A DNA stretch of 34,803 nt from SVTX01 sp045542075 (GTDB lineage: Bacteria; Bacillota; Clostridia; Oscillospirales; CAG-272). The stretch is from the NCBI GenBank assembly GCA_045542075.1, contig JAZQKI010000015.1, positions 1 through 34,803 of the forward strand, in the 5' to 3' direction. The notes beneath the pieces were generated by a model. The model made no database searches. It saw nothing but the letters and a program-made list of their open reading frames with translations, and was not told the origin of the DNA. A program made the position numbers and the translations under genes. Shown piece after piece: positions 21,668 through 29,264 of this stretch; position 1 is the stretch's first letter, and the number at the start of each line of letters is the position of its first letter.

Positions 21668-21870
21668 TAGAGAATACGCTGATATGAGATTTGAAAAAAT
21701 CTCGAAATTAAGTGAATTTGCTCTGAAAAGAGCTTTTCAAAAACAATCCTAACTATCGGAAGGAAGTTAAACTTGCGGTGCCTTACCGGGTTGGACTTAA
21801 CCGCCGATACGCCGCCACGCAGGGCGTGGCAGCAAGAAAAAATCATACTTGCATCAGGAGGAAAATTAAA
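21668..21870 (+). promoter_or_regulatory. Structured leader directly before rpsH
   Basis: After the tandem element come GAGATT (21686-21691) with AATCTC (21698-21703), and GCTCT (21720-21724) with AGAGC (21729-21733) across a GAAA tetraloop. CTTGC (21772-21776) and GCAAG (21832-21836) then enclose three hairpins: GGT-GCCTT-ACC, GGTT-GGACTT-AACC, and GCCACGC (21814-21820) with GCGTGGC (21824-21830). This multi-branch fold ends about 20 bases before the rpsH ribosome binding site. No reading frame is convincing. Confidence 0.6.
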
Positions 21871-22266
21871 ATGCAGATGTCAGACGTAATTGCAGATATG
21901 CTCACAAGAATTCGTAACGCTAGCAACGCTAAGCACGCGACTGTGGACATTCCTGCATCCAACATGAAGGAATCCATAGCTAAGATCCTTGTTGAAGAGG
22001 GTTATGTAAAGAGCTATGAGATCATCGAAGATGACAAGCAGGGTACAATCAGAGTTACCCTCAAGTACATCGGCAAGCAGAAGGTTATCAGAGGACTCAA
22101 GAGAGTTTCCAAGCCCGGTCTTCGTATCTACGCAGGTTACGAGGATATGCCTAAGGTAATGAACGGTCTCGGAATCGCTATCGTGTCCACATCTAAGGGA
22201 ATCATGACAGACAAGAAGGCTCGCGCACTTAAGGTTGGCGGCGAAGTCCTCGCGTTTGTATGGTAA
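21871..22266 (+). CDS. rpsH: 30S ribosomal protein S8
   Basis: This 131-residue protein binds the central 16S rRNA domain and is the translational repressor of spc operons in E. coli. SDVIADMLTRIRNASNAKHA at the start and STSKGIMTDKKARALKVGGE near the end are typical, followed by VLAFVW. The ATG at 21871 was chosen because AGGAGG lies 9 bases upstream. An open extension back to 21778 passes through the multi-branch RNA structure and has no family similarity. The long structured spacer before this gene is unique in the operon and could be an S8 target, which is inference. Confidence 0.97.
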   Translation: MQMSDVIADMLTRIRNASNAKHATVDIPASNMKESIAKILVEEGYVKSYEIIEDDKQGTIRVTLKYIGKQKVIRGLKRVSKPGLRIYAGYEDMPKVMNGLGIAIVSTSKGIMTDKKARALKVGGEVLAFVW

Positions 22267-22286
22267 TTTAACGGGAGGTATATACT

Positions 22287-22907
22287 ATGTCAAGAATTGG
22301 TAGAATGCCTGTCGAAATACCCGCAGGTGTTACAGTAACTATTAACGGTAACGTTGTAACTGTTAAGGGCCCCAAGGGTACTCTTACAGAGAGCTTCAGC
22401 GAGAGAATGACAATCGCTCTCGAGGGCAATCAGGTTATCGTATCTCGTCCCACAGACGAAAAGGAAGACAGAAGCGTACACGGTCTTACACGTGCTCTTA
22501 TCCAGAACATGGTAACAGGTGTATCCACTGGCTTCAGAAAGATCCTTATAATCAGCGGTGTTGGTTACAAGGCAGTTAAGAAGGGCAAGGAGCTTCACCT
22601 TTACATGGGTCACTCCCTTATGCCTAAGACCGGTCTTCCCCAGGCTAAGTTCATCATCAGCGATACAGCAGAAGTAACTATCTCTGTTCCCGATGAGAAT
22701 GGAATCAAGGCTCAGGGAATTGACAAGATGGTTACAGAAAAGATCAACGGCGGTCTCGTAATCGTTGTTGAAGGTGCAAATAAGCAGGCGGTTGGTCAGA
22801 TGGCAGCAGTCATCAGAGGCAAGCGTCCTCCCGAGCCCTACCACGGCAAGGGAATCCGTTACGTTGACGAAAAGGTTCGTCGTAAGGCCGGAAAGACCGG
22901 TAAATAA
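22287..22907 (+). CDS. rplF: 50S ribosomal protein L6 with insertion
   Basis: This 206-residue protein binds near the sarcin-ricin loop. MSRIGRMPVEIPAGVTVTIN and VKGPKGTLTESF open it, and the C-terminus RPPEPYHGKGIRYVDEKVRR is canonical. Most L6 proteins are about 178-184 residues. Here the second domain is longer by about 27 residues between GVGYKAVKKGKELHLYMGHS and KQAVGQMAAVIRGKRPP. The extra material includes NGIKAQGIDKMVTEKINGGL. The frame is uninterrupted, so this is a real in-frame insertion. CGGGAGGT is the ribosome binding site. Confidence 0.96.
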   Translation: MSRIGRMPVEIPAGVTVTINGNVVTVKGPKGTLTESFSERMTIALEGNQVIVSRPTDEKEDRSVHGLTRALIQNMVTGVSTGFRKILIISGVGYKAVKKGKELHLYMGHSLMPKTGLPQAKFIISDTAEVTISVPDENGIKAQGIDKMVTEKINGGLVIVVEGANKQAVGQMAAVIRGKRPPEPYHGKGIRYVDEKVRRKAGKTGK

Positions 22908-22926
22908 TTGAAAGGAGTGGAGTAAA

Positions 22927-23286
22927 ATGGTATCAAGAAAAGACAGTAACAAGGCTCGTCTTAAGAGACATAAGAGAGTCAGAGCAAAGATCTCGGGCAC
23001 AGCAGCTCGTCCTCGTCTTTGCGTATATCGTTCTAACGCTAACATCTCGGCACAGATCATCGACGATGTTGCAGGTAAGACATTGGTTTCCGCTTCGACT
23101 TACGGTCAGTCCTTTGAGGGCAACGGCGGAAACAAGGAAGCAGCTCGTCAGGTAGGCAAGACACTTGCTGAGAAGGCAGTTGCAATGGGTATTACAGAGG
23201 TCGTATTCGACAGAGGCGGGTATCTTTATCACGGACGTGTATCGGAATTGGCTGAAGGCGCTCGCGAGGGCGGCCTGAAGTTCTAA
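22927..23286 (+). CDS. rplR: 50S ribosomal protein L18
   Basis: This 119-residue protein binds 5S rRNA with L5 in the central protuberance. The basic N-terminus KDSNKARLKRHKRVRAKISG and then TAARPRLCVYRSNANISAQI are family blocks. The C-terminus FDRGGYLYHGRVSELAEGAR is diagnostic. Length is normal. AAAGGAGTGGAG precedes the start. A 71-bp spacer with two perfect hairpins separates it from rpsE. Confidence 0.97.
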   Translation: MVSRKDSNKARLKRHKRVRAKISGTAARPRLCVYRSNANISAQIIDDVAGKTLVSASTYGQSFEGNGGNKEAARQVGKTLAEKAVAMGITEVVFDRGGYLYHGRVSELAEGAREGGLKF

Positions 23287-23337
23287 TCCATTTGGATTAG
23301 TAACCGGTTTGTACACTGTTCAAACAATTATTTGAAC
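23283..23337 (+). promoter_or_regulatory. Two hairpins in the rplR-rpsE spacer
   Basis: CTAATCC (23283-23289) pairs with GGATTAG (23294-23300) across a 4-base loop and overlaps the rplR stop. GTTCAAA (23318-23324) pairs with TTTGAAC (23331-23337) across 6 bases, just before the rpsE ribosome binding site. There is no T-run. RNA processing or protection are possible roles. Confidence 0.5.
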
Positions 23338-23357
23338 AATTCAGGAGGAAACCAGAA

Positions 23358-23861
23358 ATGGCACAGAAAATCAATCCGGCAGAGCTCGAGCTCACAGAAA
23401 AGCTCGTCTCGCTGAACCGTGTTTCCAAGACAGTTAAGGGCGGACGTATTGCACGTTTCGCAGCTCTCATGGTTGTCGGTGACGGCAATGGTCATGTAGG
23501 CGTAGGTCTCGGAAAGGCCGCAGAAGTTCCCGAAGCAATCCGCAAGGGAATTGAAGATGCGAAGAAAAATATGATCACAGTTTCCCTTAAGGGAACAACA
23601 ATCCCCCACGAGGTAGTAGGTGTATTCGGCGCAGGTAAGGTTCTTCTTAAGCCTGCTGCACTCGGTACAGGTATTATCGCGGGTGGTAAGGTAAGAGCAG
23701 TTCTTGAGGCTGCAGGTATTTCCAACATCAGAGCAAAGTGCCTCCGTTCCAACAATCCTACAAACGTTGTTAAGGCAACTATTGAAGGACTCAAGGAGCT
23801 CCGCACAGCTGAGGAAGTTGCGAAAATCCGTGAAATCAGCGTAGATCAGGTTAAAGGTTAA
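23358..23861 (+). CDS. rpsE: 30S ribosomal protein S5
   Basis: This 167-residue protein acts in decoding fidelity and mRNA entry. LVSLNRVSKTVKGGRIARFA is the N-terminal double-stranded RNA-binding block. VVGDGNGHVGVGLGKAAEVP and the C-terminal AAGISNIRAKCLRSNNPTNV follow in order. The length is typical. AGGAGG lies 8 bases before the ATG. It is 14 bp ahead of rpmD, and a small hairpin spacer precedes it. Confidence 0.97.
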   Translation: MAQKINPAELELTEKLVSLNRVSKTVKGGRIARFAALMVVGDGNGHVGVGLGKAAEVPEAIRKGIEDAKKNMITVSLKGTTIPHEVVGVFGAGKVLLKPAALGTGIIAGGKVRAVLEAAGISNIRAKCLRSNNPTNVVKATIEGLKELRTAEEVAKIREISVDQVKG

Positions 23862-23875
23862 GGAGGAGCAGAAAG

Positions 23876-24055
23876 ATGAAAAAGGTAACACTTATTAAGA
23901 GTCTTATCTGCGCAAAGCCCAACCAGAAGGCAACAGCTAAGTCCCTCGGTCTTAACAAGATCGGTGACAGCATCGTTCACGCAGATGACGCAGTTCTTGC
24001 AGGCAAGATCAAAGTAATCTCTCACCTCGTAGCAGTTGAGACTGTAGAAGCTTAA
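23876..24055 (+). CDS. rpmD: 50S ribosomal protein L30
   Basis: This 59-residue small protein begins MKKVTLIKSLICAKPNQKAT and continues with AKSLGLNKIGDSIVHADDAV, the L30 pattern in which a helix follows the first strand. It ends IKVISHLVAVETVEA. AAGGAGGAG lies about 9 bases upstream of the ATG at 23876, and the stop TAA is at 24053-24055. It sits in its normal position between rpsE and rplO. The protein is short, and its place and sequence make the call safe. Confidence 0.95.
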   Translation: MKKVTLIKSLICAKPNQKATAKSLGLNKIGDSIVHADDAVLAGKIKVISHLVAVETVEA

Positions 24056-24071
24056 TAGGAGGTAATTGAGA

Positions 24072-24512
24072 ATGAAACTTAACGAACTTCGCCCCGCAGA
24101 AGGCTCCGCAAAGGCACCCTACAGAAAGGGTAGAGGAGCAGGCTCAGGTAACGGCAAAACAGCAGGTAAGGGTCACAAGGGCCAGAACGCACGTTCCGGC
24201 GGCGGTGTAAGACCCGGCTTTGAGGGAGGTCAGCTTCCTCTTTACAGAAAGCTTCCCAAGAGAGGCTTCAAGAATCATTTTGCAACAAATTATGCAATTG
24301 TTAACGTGTGCGACCTTAACAAGTTTGAGGACGGCGCAGTTGTTGACATCAATACTCTTCTCGCAGAGAGAATTATCCGCAAGCCCATGGATGGACTTAA
24401 GGTCCTCGGTAACGGTGAGCTTACAAAGAAAATAACTGTTAAAGCAACCGTCTTTTCGGCAACAGCTAAGGAAAAGATAACAGCAGCAGGTGGACAGGCA
24501 GAGGAGGTATAA
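24072..24512 (+). CDS. rplO: 50S ribosomal protein L15
   Basis: This 146-residue protein helps late 50S assembly. The start MKLNELRPAEGSAKAPYRKG and the glycine-rich arm GRGAGSGNGKTAGKGHKGQN are diagnostic, followed by GGVRPGFEGGQLPLYRKLPK. The ATG at 24072 was preferred to an in-frame TTG at 24066, since TAGGAGG lies 9-10 bases before it and family members begin MKL or MN. The secY start follows 2 bases after the stop, and the secY ribosome binding site lies inside this gene. Confidence 0.97.
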   Translation: MKLNELRPAEGSAKAPYRKGRGAGSGNGKTAGKGHKGQNARSGGGVRPGFEGGQLPLYRKLPKRGFKNHFATNYAIVNVCDLNKFEDGAVVDINTLLAERIIRKPMDGLKVLGNGELTKKITVKATVFSATAKEKITAAGGQAEEV

Positions 24513-24514
24513 GG

Positions 24515-25840
24515 ATGTTTAAGACGTTCAAAAACGCTTGGAATACTCCCGAGCTCAAAACGAAACTCCTCTTTACTCTTCTTATCATAATGATCTACCG
24601 TCTTGGCTGCTCGGTCATGGTTCCTTGGATCAGCTCTGATGCAGTTGAATACTTTGAAGCGCTTAACTCCGGTTCTATTTTCGGATTTATGAATCTTCTT
24701 TCGGGTGGTGCGTTTGCACAGGCAACCTTGTTTGCTCTCGGCGTATCTCCTTACATTACGTCTTCGATCGTAATTCAGCTTCTTACAATCGTTATTCCTA
24801 AGCTCGAGCAGTGGTCTAAGGAAGGCGAGGAGGGAAGAAAGAAGATCTCCGCGCTCACAAGAGCAGTAACTATACTCCTTGCAATAATCACGTCTATCGG
24901 TTACTCGCTTTACGTTATTAACGCAGGTATGACCACGATCGACACCTCCAAGAATTACGCATTCCAGGTTGTCGTAATGGTAGCCGTTTACTGCGCAGGC
25001 GCATCCATAGTTATGTGGATGGCAGAAAAGATCAATGACCACGGTATCGGAAACGGTATCTCCATCATCCTTTTCGCAGGTATTATCTCCAGCCTCCCCG
25101 GTGGAGTGATTGGATTTATCCAGAAGATATACAACAAGCAGGATGGATTTAACCCCTGGTGGATCCTCTGGTGTGTTGTTATCCTTGTTATTGTACTCGC
25201 AGCGGTATTCTTCATTGTTTGGTTTACAAATTCCGAGCGCCGCATTCCCGTACAGTACGCAAAGAGAGTTGTAGGACGCAAGATGTACGGCGGTCAGTCC
25301 TCCAACCTTCCTCTCCAGCTGAATATGTCCGGCGTTATGCCCGTAATCTTTGCTAACGCTATAGTTACTATTCCCGCAACCATTGCAAGCTTTGCAAACA
25401 TGGACGGTAAGAGCAGCTTCTGGAACACAGTTGTAAACATATTCGCTAACACAAAGCCTTTGTATATAGTACTCTTCATGATCCTTCTTGTAGCATTTGC
25501 TTACTTCTATATTATGATCTCCTTCAACCCTGTTGAGGTAGCTAATAATATCAAGAATAACGGTGGAGCTATCCCCGGTATTCGTCCCGGTAAGCCTACC
25601 AAGGACTATATCCAGAAGACTTTGAACCGTATAACCTTTATAGGCGCACTCTTCCTGTGTACTATCTCCGGGCTTCCCATGATCATAAACGCGATCTGCG
25701 TAGCTTGCGGACAGTACTCCTTCCAGGCTCTTGCACTCTCCGGAACCTCCGTGCTCATCGTAGTAGGTGTTGTTCTTGAGACAGAGCGTGAGATCGAGGC
25801 ACAGCTCACAATGCGTAACTATAAGGGATTCCTTGATTGA
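24515..25840 (+). CDS. secY: Protein translocase channel SecY
   Basis: This 441-residue integral membrane protein is the pore subunit of the Sec translocon. Ten membrane segments are seen. The start FKTFKNAWNTPELKTKLLFT, then LGVSPYITSSIVIQLLTIVI and the cytosolic loop SERRIPVQYAKRVVGRKMYG, are diagnostic. FNPVEVANNIKNNGGAIPGI is in the C-terminal half. The length is normal. GAGGAGGT is 8 bases upstream, within rplO. It is placed in the usual spc position. No partner secE or secG gene is in the window. Confidence 0.98.
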   Translation: MFKTFKNAWNTPELKTKLLFTLLIIMIYRLGCSVMVPWISSDAVEYFEALNSGSIFGFMNLLSGGAFAQATLFALGVSPYITSSIVIQLLTIVIPKLEQWSKEGEEGRKKISALTRAVTILLAIITSIGYSLYVINAGMTTIDTSKNYAFQVVVMVAVYCAGASIVMWMAEKINDHGIGNGISIILFAGIISSLPGGVIGFIQKIYNKQDGFNPWWILWCVVILVIVLAAVFFIVWFTNSERRIPVQYAKRVVGRKMYGGQSSNLPLQLNMSGVMPVIFANAIVTIPATIASFANMDGKSSFWNTVVNIFANTKPLYIVLFMILLVAFAYFYIMISFNPVEVANNIKNNGGAIPGIRPGKPTKDYIQKTLNRITFIGALFLCTISGLPMIINAICVACGQYSFQALALSGTSVLIVVGVVLETEREIEAQLTMRNYKGFLD

Positions 25841-25871
25841 TCCACACCTAAAATTTTATCGGAGGAACAAT

Positions 25872-26510
25872 ATGAAACTGATATTGTTGGGTGCGCCCGG
25901 CGCGGGCAAAGGCACACAGTCGGCAAGAATTTCTGAAAAGTATAATATTCCTGCAATCGCAACCGGAGACATTCTCCGCGGCGCGATCAAGGAAGGCACA
26001 GAGCTTGGTCTCTCTGCCAAGAGCTATATGGACGCAGGAAAGCTTGTTCCCGATGACGTTGTCGTTGGTATCATAAAGGATTATCTTTCGACGGATGCTT
26101 GCAAGAATGGATTTATTCTTGACGGTTTCCCCCGTTCGATCCCTCAGGCAGAGGCTCTTGACGCTATGGGCGTTAAGATCGACGTTGTTCTCAGCATCGA
26201 GGTTCCCGACGAGAAGATCATTTCCCGTATGAGCGGCAGACGAGTTTGCCGTTGCGGAGCTTCCTACCACGTTGACTACATTCCTCCCAAGGTAGAGGGT
26301 GTATGTGACAAGTGCGGAGATACGCTCTACATCAGAGAGGACGACAGGGCGGAGACAGTAGCAAACAGACTTAAGACTTTCCACACTCAGACCGAGCCGC
26401 TTAAGGAATTCTATGCGGCAAAGGGAATCCTTGCGACAGTCGAGGGACAGGAGGAGGTCGCTGATACGACAGCTCTTGTTTTTGAGGCTCTCTCCAAGGT
26501 TGAGGCATAA
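25872..26510 (+). CDS. adk: Adenylate kinase, zinc-binding LID
   Basis: This 212-residue enzyme converts ATP and AMP to two ADP. The P-loop is GAPGAGKG (about residues 7-14). ATGDILRGAIKEGTELG and GFILDGFPRSIPQAEAL make up the AMP site, and SGRRVCRCGASYHVDY opens the LID. The LID holds four cysteines, C-R-C and C-D-K-C, consistent with a bound zinc, the Gram-positive form. The ATG at 25872 has GGAGG 7 bases upstream; an earlier in-frame start within secY was rejected. It lies between secY and map as in many Firmicutes. Confidence 0.98.
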   Translation: MKLILLGAPGAGKGTQSARISEKYNIPAIATGDILRGAIKEGTELGLSAKSYMDAGKLVPDDVVVGIIKDYLSTDACKNGFILDGFPRSIPQAEALDAMGVKIDVVLSIEVPDEKIISRMSGRRVCRCGASYHVDYIPPKVEGVCDKCGDTLYIREDDRAETVANRLKTFHTQTEPLKEFYAAKGILATVEGQEEVADTTALVFEALSKVEA

Positions 26511-26525
26511 ATCTGAGGTTTACGG

Positions 26526-27287
26526 ATGATACAGCTGAAAAATTCTGCGCAACTCAAAGAAATGCGAGAAGCAGGAAGAATCACGGGCGAGGCATTGCTC
26601 GTCGCCCGTGATAGCATCCGTGAGGGTATGAGCACCTATGAGCTTGACACGATAATACGCAAGTATATCGAGTCGCAGGGTGCGAAGCCTTCCTTCCTCG
26701 GATACGGCGGATTTCCCGGAAGCGCTTGTATAAGCATAAACGACCAGGTAATTCACGGAATCCCCTCCAAGAAGGTATTCTTCAAGGAAGGCGATATCGT
26801 AAAGATAGACGTCGGAGCTTATAAAAACGGCTTTCACGGTGACGCCGCAAGAACGGTTGCCATTGGACGTGCAAGCGACGAGGCAAAAAAGCTTATTGAG
26901 GTAACGAGAGACAGCTTTTTTTGCGGAGTTGAGCAGTTCAAGATAGGTAACAGACTCGGAGATATAGGTCACGCCATTGACGCACACGTCGTGGCAAACG
27001 GCTTTACCACAGTCAAGAGATATATCGGACACGGCATTGGTCGCGAGCTTCACGAATCTCCCGACGTACCGAATTACGGAACGCAGGGCAGAGGAGCGAG
27101 ACTTTGCGCGGGAATGGTGCTCGCCATCGAGCCGATGGTAAATATCGGCGGTGAGGGTGTCAGAGAAATGTCGGATGGCTGGACGGTAAAGACCGCAGAC
27201 GGCTCTCTCTCGGCGCATTATGAAAACACGGTCGCCCTCACAGCTGACGGTGTACAGATAATGACGCTTATCGAATCGGATTTTTGA
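26526..27287 (+). CDS. map: Type I methionine aminopeptidase
   Basis: This 253-residue metalloenzyme removes the initiator methionine from new proteins. The pita-bread fold begins IQLKNSAQLKEMREAGRITG. Metal ligands expected for type I are visible: the Asp of DVGAYKNGFHGDAARTV (two aspartates), His in GHGIGRELHE, Glu in AIEPMVNIGG, and Glu in AHYENTVALT. The length is typical for the bacterial type. GAGG lies 8 bases before the ATG. infA follows after 22 bp. A KOW-domain protein that commonly lies between map and infA in Firmicutes is absent here. Confidence 0.97.
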   Translation: MIQLKNSAQLKEMREAGRITGEALLVARDSIREGMSTYELDTIIRKYIESQGAKPSFLGYGGFPGSACISINDQVIHGIPSKKVFFKEGDIVKIDVGAYKNGFHGDAARTVAIGRASDEAKKLIEVTRDSFFCGVEQFKIGNRLGDIGHAIDAHVVANGFTTVKRYIGHGIGRELHESPDVPNYGTQGRGARLCAGMVLAIEPMVNIGGEGVREMSDGWTVKTADGSLSAHYENTVALTADGVQIMTLIESDF

Positions 27288-27309
27288 GTAATTGAAAGGA
27301 ACAGGTTAT

Positions 27310-27528
27310 ATGCCGAAGGATGATGTTATTGAATTTGAAGGCGAAGTAGTTGAGGTGCTTCCCAATGCCGTCTTCAAGGTAAAGCTTCCCAATGGGCACA
27401 TAGTTACAGCCCATCTCTCGGGAAAGCTCAGAATGAATTATATTAGAATTTTGCAGGGTGACCACGTAACCGTTGAGGTTTCGGTATACGATCTTACAAA
27501 GGGTCGTATCACATGGCGCTCCAAATAA
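27310..27528 (+). CDS. infA: Translation initiation factor IF-1
   Basis: This 72-residue OB-fold protein blocks the A site during initiation. PKDDVIEFEGEVVEVLPNAV, then VKLPNGHIVTAHLSGKLRMN and the end VYDLTKGRITWRSK, are the family signatures. The ATG at 27310 was chosen over a TTG at 27292. AAAGGAA is 9 bases upstream, and the family begins M(A/P)KDDVI. It is followed after 42 bp by rpmJ. Confidence 0.97.
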   Translation: MPKDDVIEFEGEVVEVLPNAVFKVKLPNGHIVTAHLSGKLRMNYIRILQGDHVTVEVSVYDLTKGRITWRSK

Positions 27529-27570
27529 GATTTTACTAAAAATACTCTAAAGAAAGGTAGGTTTACAGAG

Positions 27571-27684
27571 ATGAAAGTTAAACCGTCCGTTAAGAAGATC
27601 TGCGAAAAATGCAAGATCATAAAGAGAAAAGGTAAAGTCATGGTAATCTGCGAGAACCCCAAGCACAAGCAGAAGCAGGGTTAA
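27571..27684 (+). CDS. rpmJ: 50S ribosomal protein L36
   Basis: This 37-residue protein begins MKVKPSVKKICEKCKIIKRK and ends VICENPKHKQKQG. Cys11, Cys14, Cys27 and His32 form the zinc-binding set of the C+ form. The ribosome binding site (AAAGGTAGG) precedes the ATG by 10 bases. The gene sits between infA and rpsM as is normal for Firmicutes. The cysteines and position make the identification firm despite the length. Confidence 0.95.
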   Translation: MKVKPSVKKICEKCKIIKRKGKVMVICENPKHKQKQG

Positions 27685-27738
27685 TCGCACACCGACGACT
27701 AACCAAATCAACTCATTTTAACAGAGAGGTAAAACAGA

Positions 27739-28107
27739 ATGGCACGTATAGCAGGTGTTGATATTCCTAATAACAAGCGCGTTGAGATCGCCCTTACCTA
27801 CATTTACGGTATCGGCCGCAAGAGCGCAAACGATATCCTTGCTGCTACAGGTATCAATCCCGATACCAGAGCAAAGGATCTTACAGAGGAAGAAATTGCA
27901 AAACTCCGTGACGTTATCGAAAACTCTTACACCGTTGAAGGTGACCTTCGCAGAGAGGTTTCCCTTAACATCAAGAGATTGGTAGAGGTTAACTGCTACC
28001 GCGGTATCAGACACAGAAAAGGTCTTCCCGTAAGAGGACAGAGAACAAAGACAAATGCGAGAACAAGAAAAGGTCCCGCAAAGACAATCGCTAACAAGAA
28101 GAAGTAA
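27739..28107 (+). CDS. rpsM: 30S ribosomal protein S13
   Basis: This 122-residue protein is a small-subunit head protein that touches the P-site tRNA. MARIAGVDIPNNKRVEIALT and YIYGIGRKSANDILAATGIN open it. RGLPVRGQRTKTNARTRKGP in the C-terminal part, here KGLPVRGQRT, is diagnostic. The length is normal. AGAGAGGT lies about 8 bases before the ATG. It opens the alpha group and is followed by rpsK after 15 bp. Confidence 0.97.
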   Translation: MARIAGVDIPNNKRVEIALTYIYGIGRKSANDILAATGINPDTRAKDLTEEEIAKLRDVIENSYTVEGDLRREVSLNIKRLVEVNCYRGIRHRKGLPVRGQRTKTNARTRKGPAKTIANKKK

Positions 28108-28122
28108 AGGAGTGGCATAAAG

Positions 28123-28521
28123 ATGGCAAAAGCAACAGCAAAAAAGGTTGTTAGAAAGCGCCGCGAAAGAAAGAATATTGAAAAGGGCGTAGTACACATT
28201 CAGTCCACTTTCAATAACACTATCGTTACAATCACGGACGTTAACGGCAACGCAATTTCTTGGGCTTCCGCAGGTGAGCTCGGCTTTAAGGGCTCCAGAA
28301 AGTCCACCCCCTTTGCAGCACAGTCCGCTTCCGAGACTGCAGCTCGCGCAGCAGTTGAGCATGGACTCAAGTCTGTTGAAGTATATGTAAAGGGCCCCGG
28401 TTCGGGACGTGAATCCGCAATCCGTGCGCTTGAGACAGTAGGTCTTCAGATAACGCTCATCAAGGACGTTACTCCTATCCCTCACAACGGTTGCAGACCC
28501 CCCAAGCGCAGACGCGTATAA
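28123..28521 (+). CDS. rpsK: 30S ribosomal protein S11
   Basis: This 132-residue platform protein has a basic N-terminus (KKVVRKRRERKNIEKGVVHI), followed by STFNNTIVTITDVNGNAISW. The block GFKGSRKSTPFAAQSASETA comes next. The C-terminal VTPIPHNGCRPPKRRRV is diagnostic. The glycine-rich VKGPGSGRESAIRAL precedes it. The length is normal. AAAGGAGTGG is the ribosome binding site. rpsD follows after 21 bp. Confidence 0.97.
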   Translation: MAKATAKKVVRKRRERKNIEKGVVHIQSTFNNTIVTITDVNGNAISWASAGELGFKGSRKSTPFAAQSASETAARAAVEHGLKSVEVYVKGPGSGRESAIRALETVGLQITLIKDVTPIPHNGCRPPKRRRV

Positions 28522-28542
28522 TCTAAAAGGAGGAACTGAAAA

Positions 28543-29169
28543 ATGGCAAGATATACAGGACCCTCATGCAAGCTTTGCCGCAGAGAAGGTAAGAAGCTTT
28601 ACCTCAAGGGCGAAAGATGCACAAGTGGTAAGTGCGCACTCGACCGCAGAAGCACAGCTCCCGGTCAGCACGGCGCAGCTAAGAAGAAGATGGGCGAATA
28701 TGGCGTTCAGCTTCGTGAAAAGCAGACAACAAGAAGATACTATGGCGTTCTTGAAAAGCAGTTCAAGAACTACTATGAAGAGGCAGCTCGTAAGGAAGGT
28801 ATGACAGGTGAAAACCTCCTCGTTCTTCTCGAGAGACGTCTTGACAACACAGTTTACAGAATGGGCCTCGCAGAGTCTCACAAGGAAGCTCGTCAGCTCG
28901 TTCTCCACGCACACTTCACACTCAACGGCAAGAAGGTTAACATTCCTTCACTCCTCGTAAAGCCCGGTGACGTTATTTCCGTTAAGGAATCCAGCCGTTC
29001 TTCCGAGAAGTTCAAGGCTCTTGCTGAGTCTCTTGAGTCGAAGACTGCTCCCAAGTGGCTTGACCTCAACAAGGCAGATCTCTCTGCTAAGGTTGTTGCA
29101 TTCCCCGCAAGAGAAGACATCGACTTTGATTTCAACGAGCAGCTTATCGTCGAGCTTTATTCCAAGTAA
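28543..29169 (+). CDS. rpsD: 30S ribosomal protein S4, zinc type
   Basis: This 208-residue primary 16S rRNA binder starts MARYTGPSCKLCRREGKKLY. Four cysteines, C9, C12, C26 and C31, form the C+ zinc knuckle. The S4 RNA-binding domain includes LERRLDNTVYRMGLAESHKE and ARQLVLHAHFTLNGKKVNIP. The length is typical. In E. coli S4 represses the alpha operon and in B. subtilis its own gene. AAAGGAGG is the ribosome binding site. A strong hairpin with a GGGA loop follows before rpoA. Confidence 0.97.
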   Translation: MARYTGPSCKLCRREGKKLYLKGERCTSGKCALDRRSTAPGQHGAAKKKMGEYGVQLREKQTTRRYYGVLEKQFKNYYEEAARKEGMTGENLLVLLERRLDNTVYRMGLAESHKEARQLVLHAHFTLNGKKVNIPSLLVKPGDVISVKESSRSSEKFKALAESLESKTAPKWLDLNKADLSAKVVAFPAREDIDFDFNEQLIVELYSK

Positions 29170-29170
29170 T

Positions 29171-29196
29171 ACCGCATAATTGGGAAGTTGTGCGGT
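29171..29196 (+). promoter_or_regulatory. 11-bp GNRA-capped hairpin between rpsD and rpoA
   Basis: ACCGCATAATT (29171-29181) pairs with AGTTGTGCGGT (29186-29196), including two G-U pairs, across GGGA, a GNRA tetraloop. It is not followed by a T-run and lies about 69 bases before rpoA. A short repeat of CGCTCAATT follows. It could mark an RNA processing site or protect rpsD mRNA. Confidence 0.6.
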
Positions 29197-29264
29197 GTTA
29201 CCGCTCAATTTTCGCTCAATTACAAGAAATTTATATTTGAAATTTTAATAGGAGGTTATTTGGA

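Noticed and set aside
21778..21870. N-terminal extension of S8 to 21778
   Set aside because: The extension reads through the multi-branch RNA structure. AGGAGG and the family start both point to 21871.
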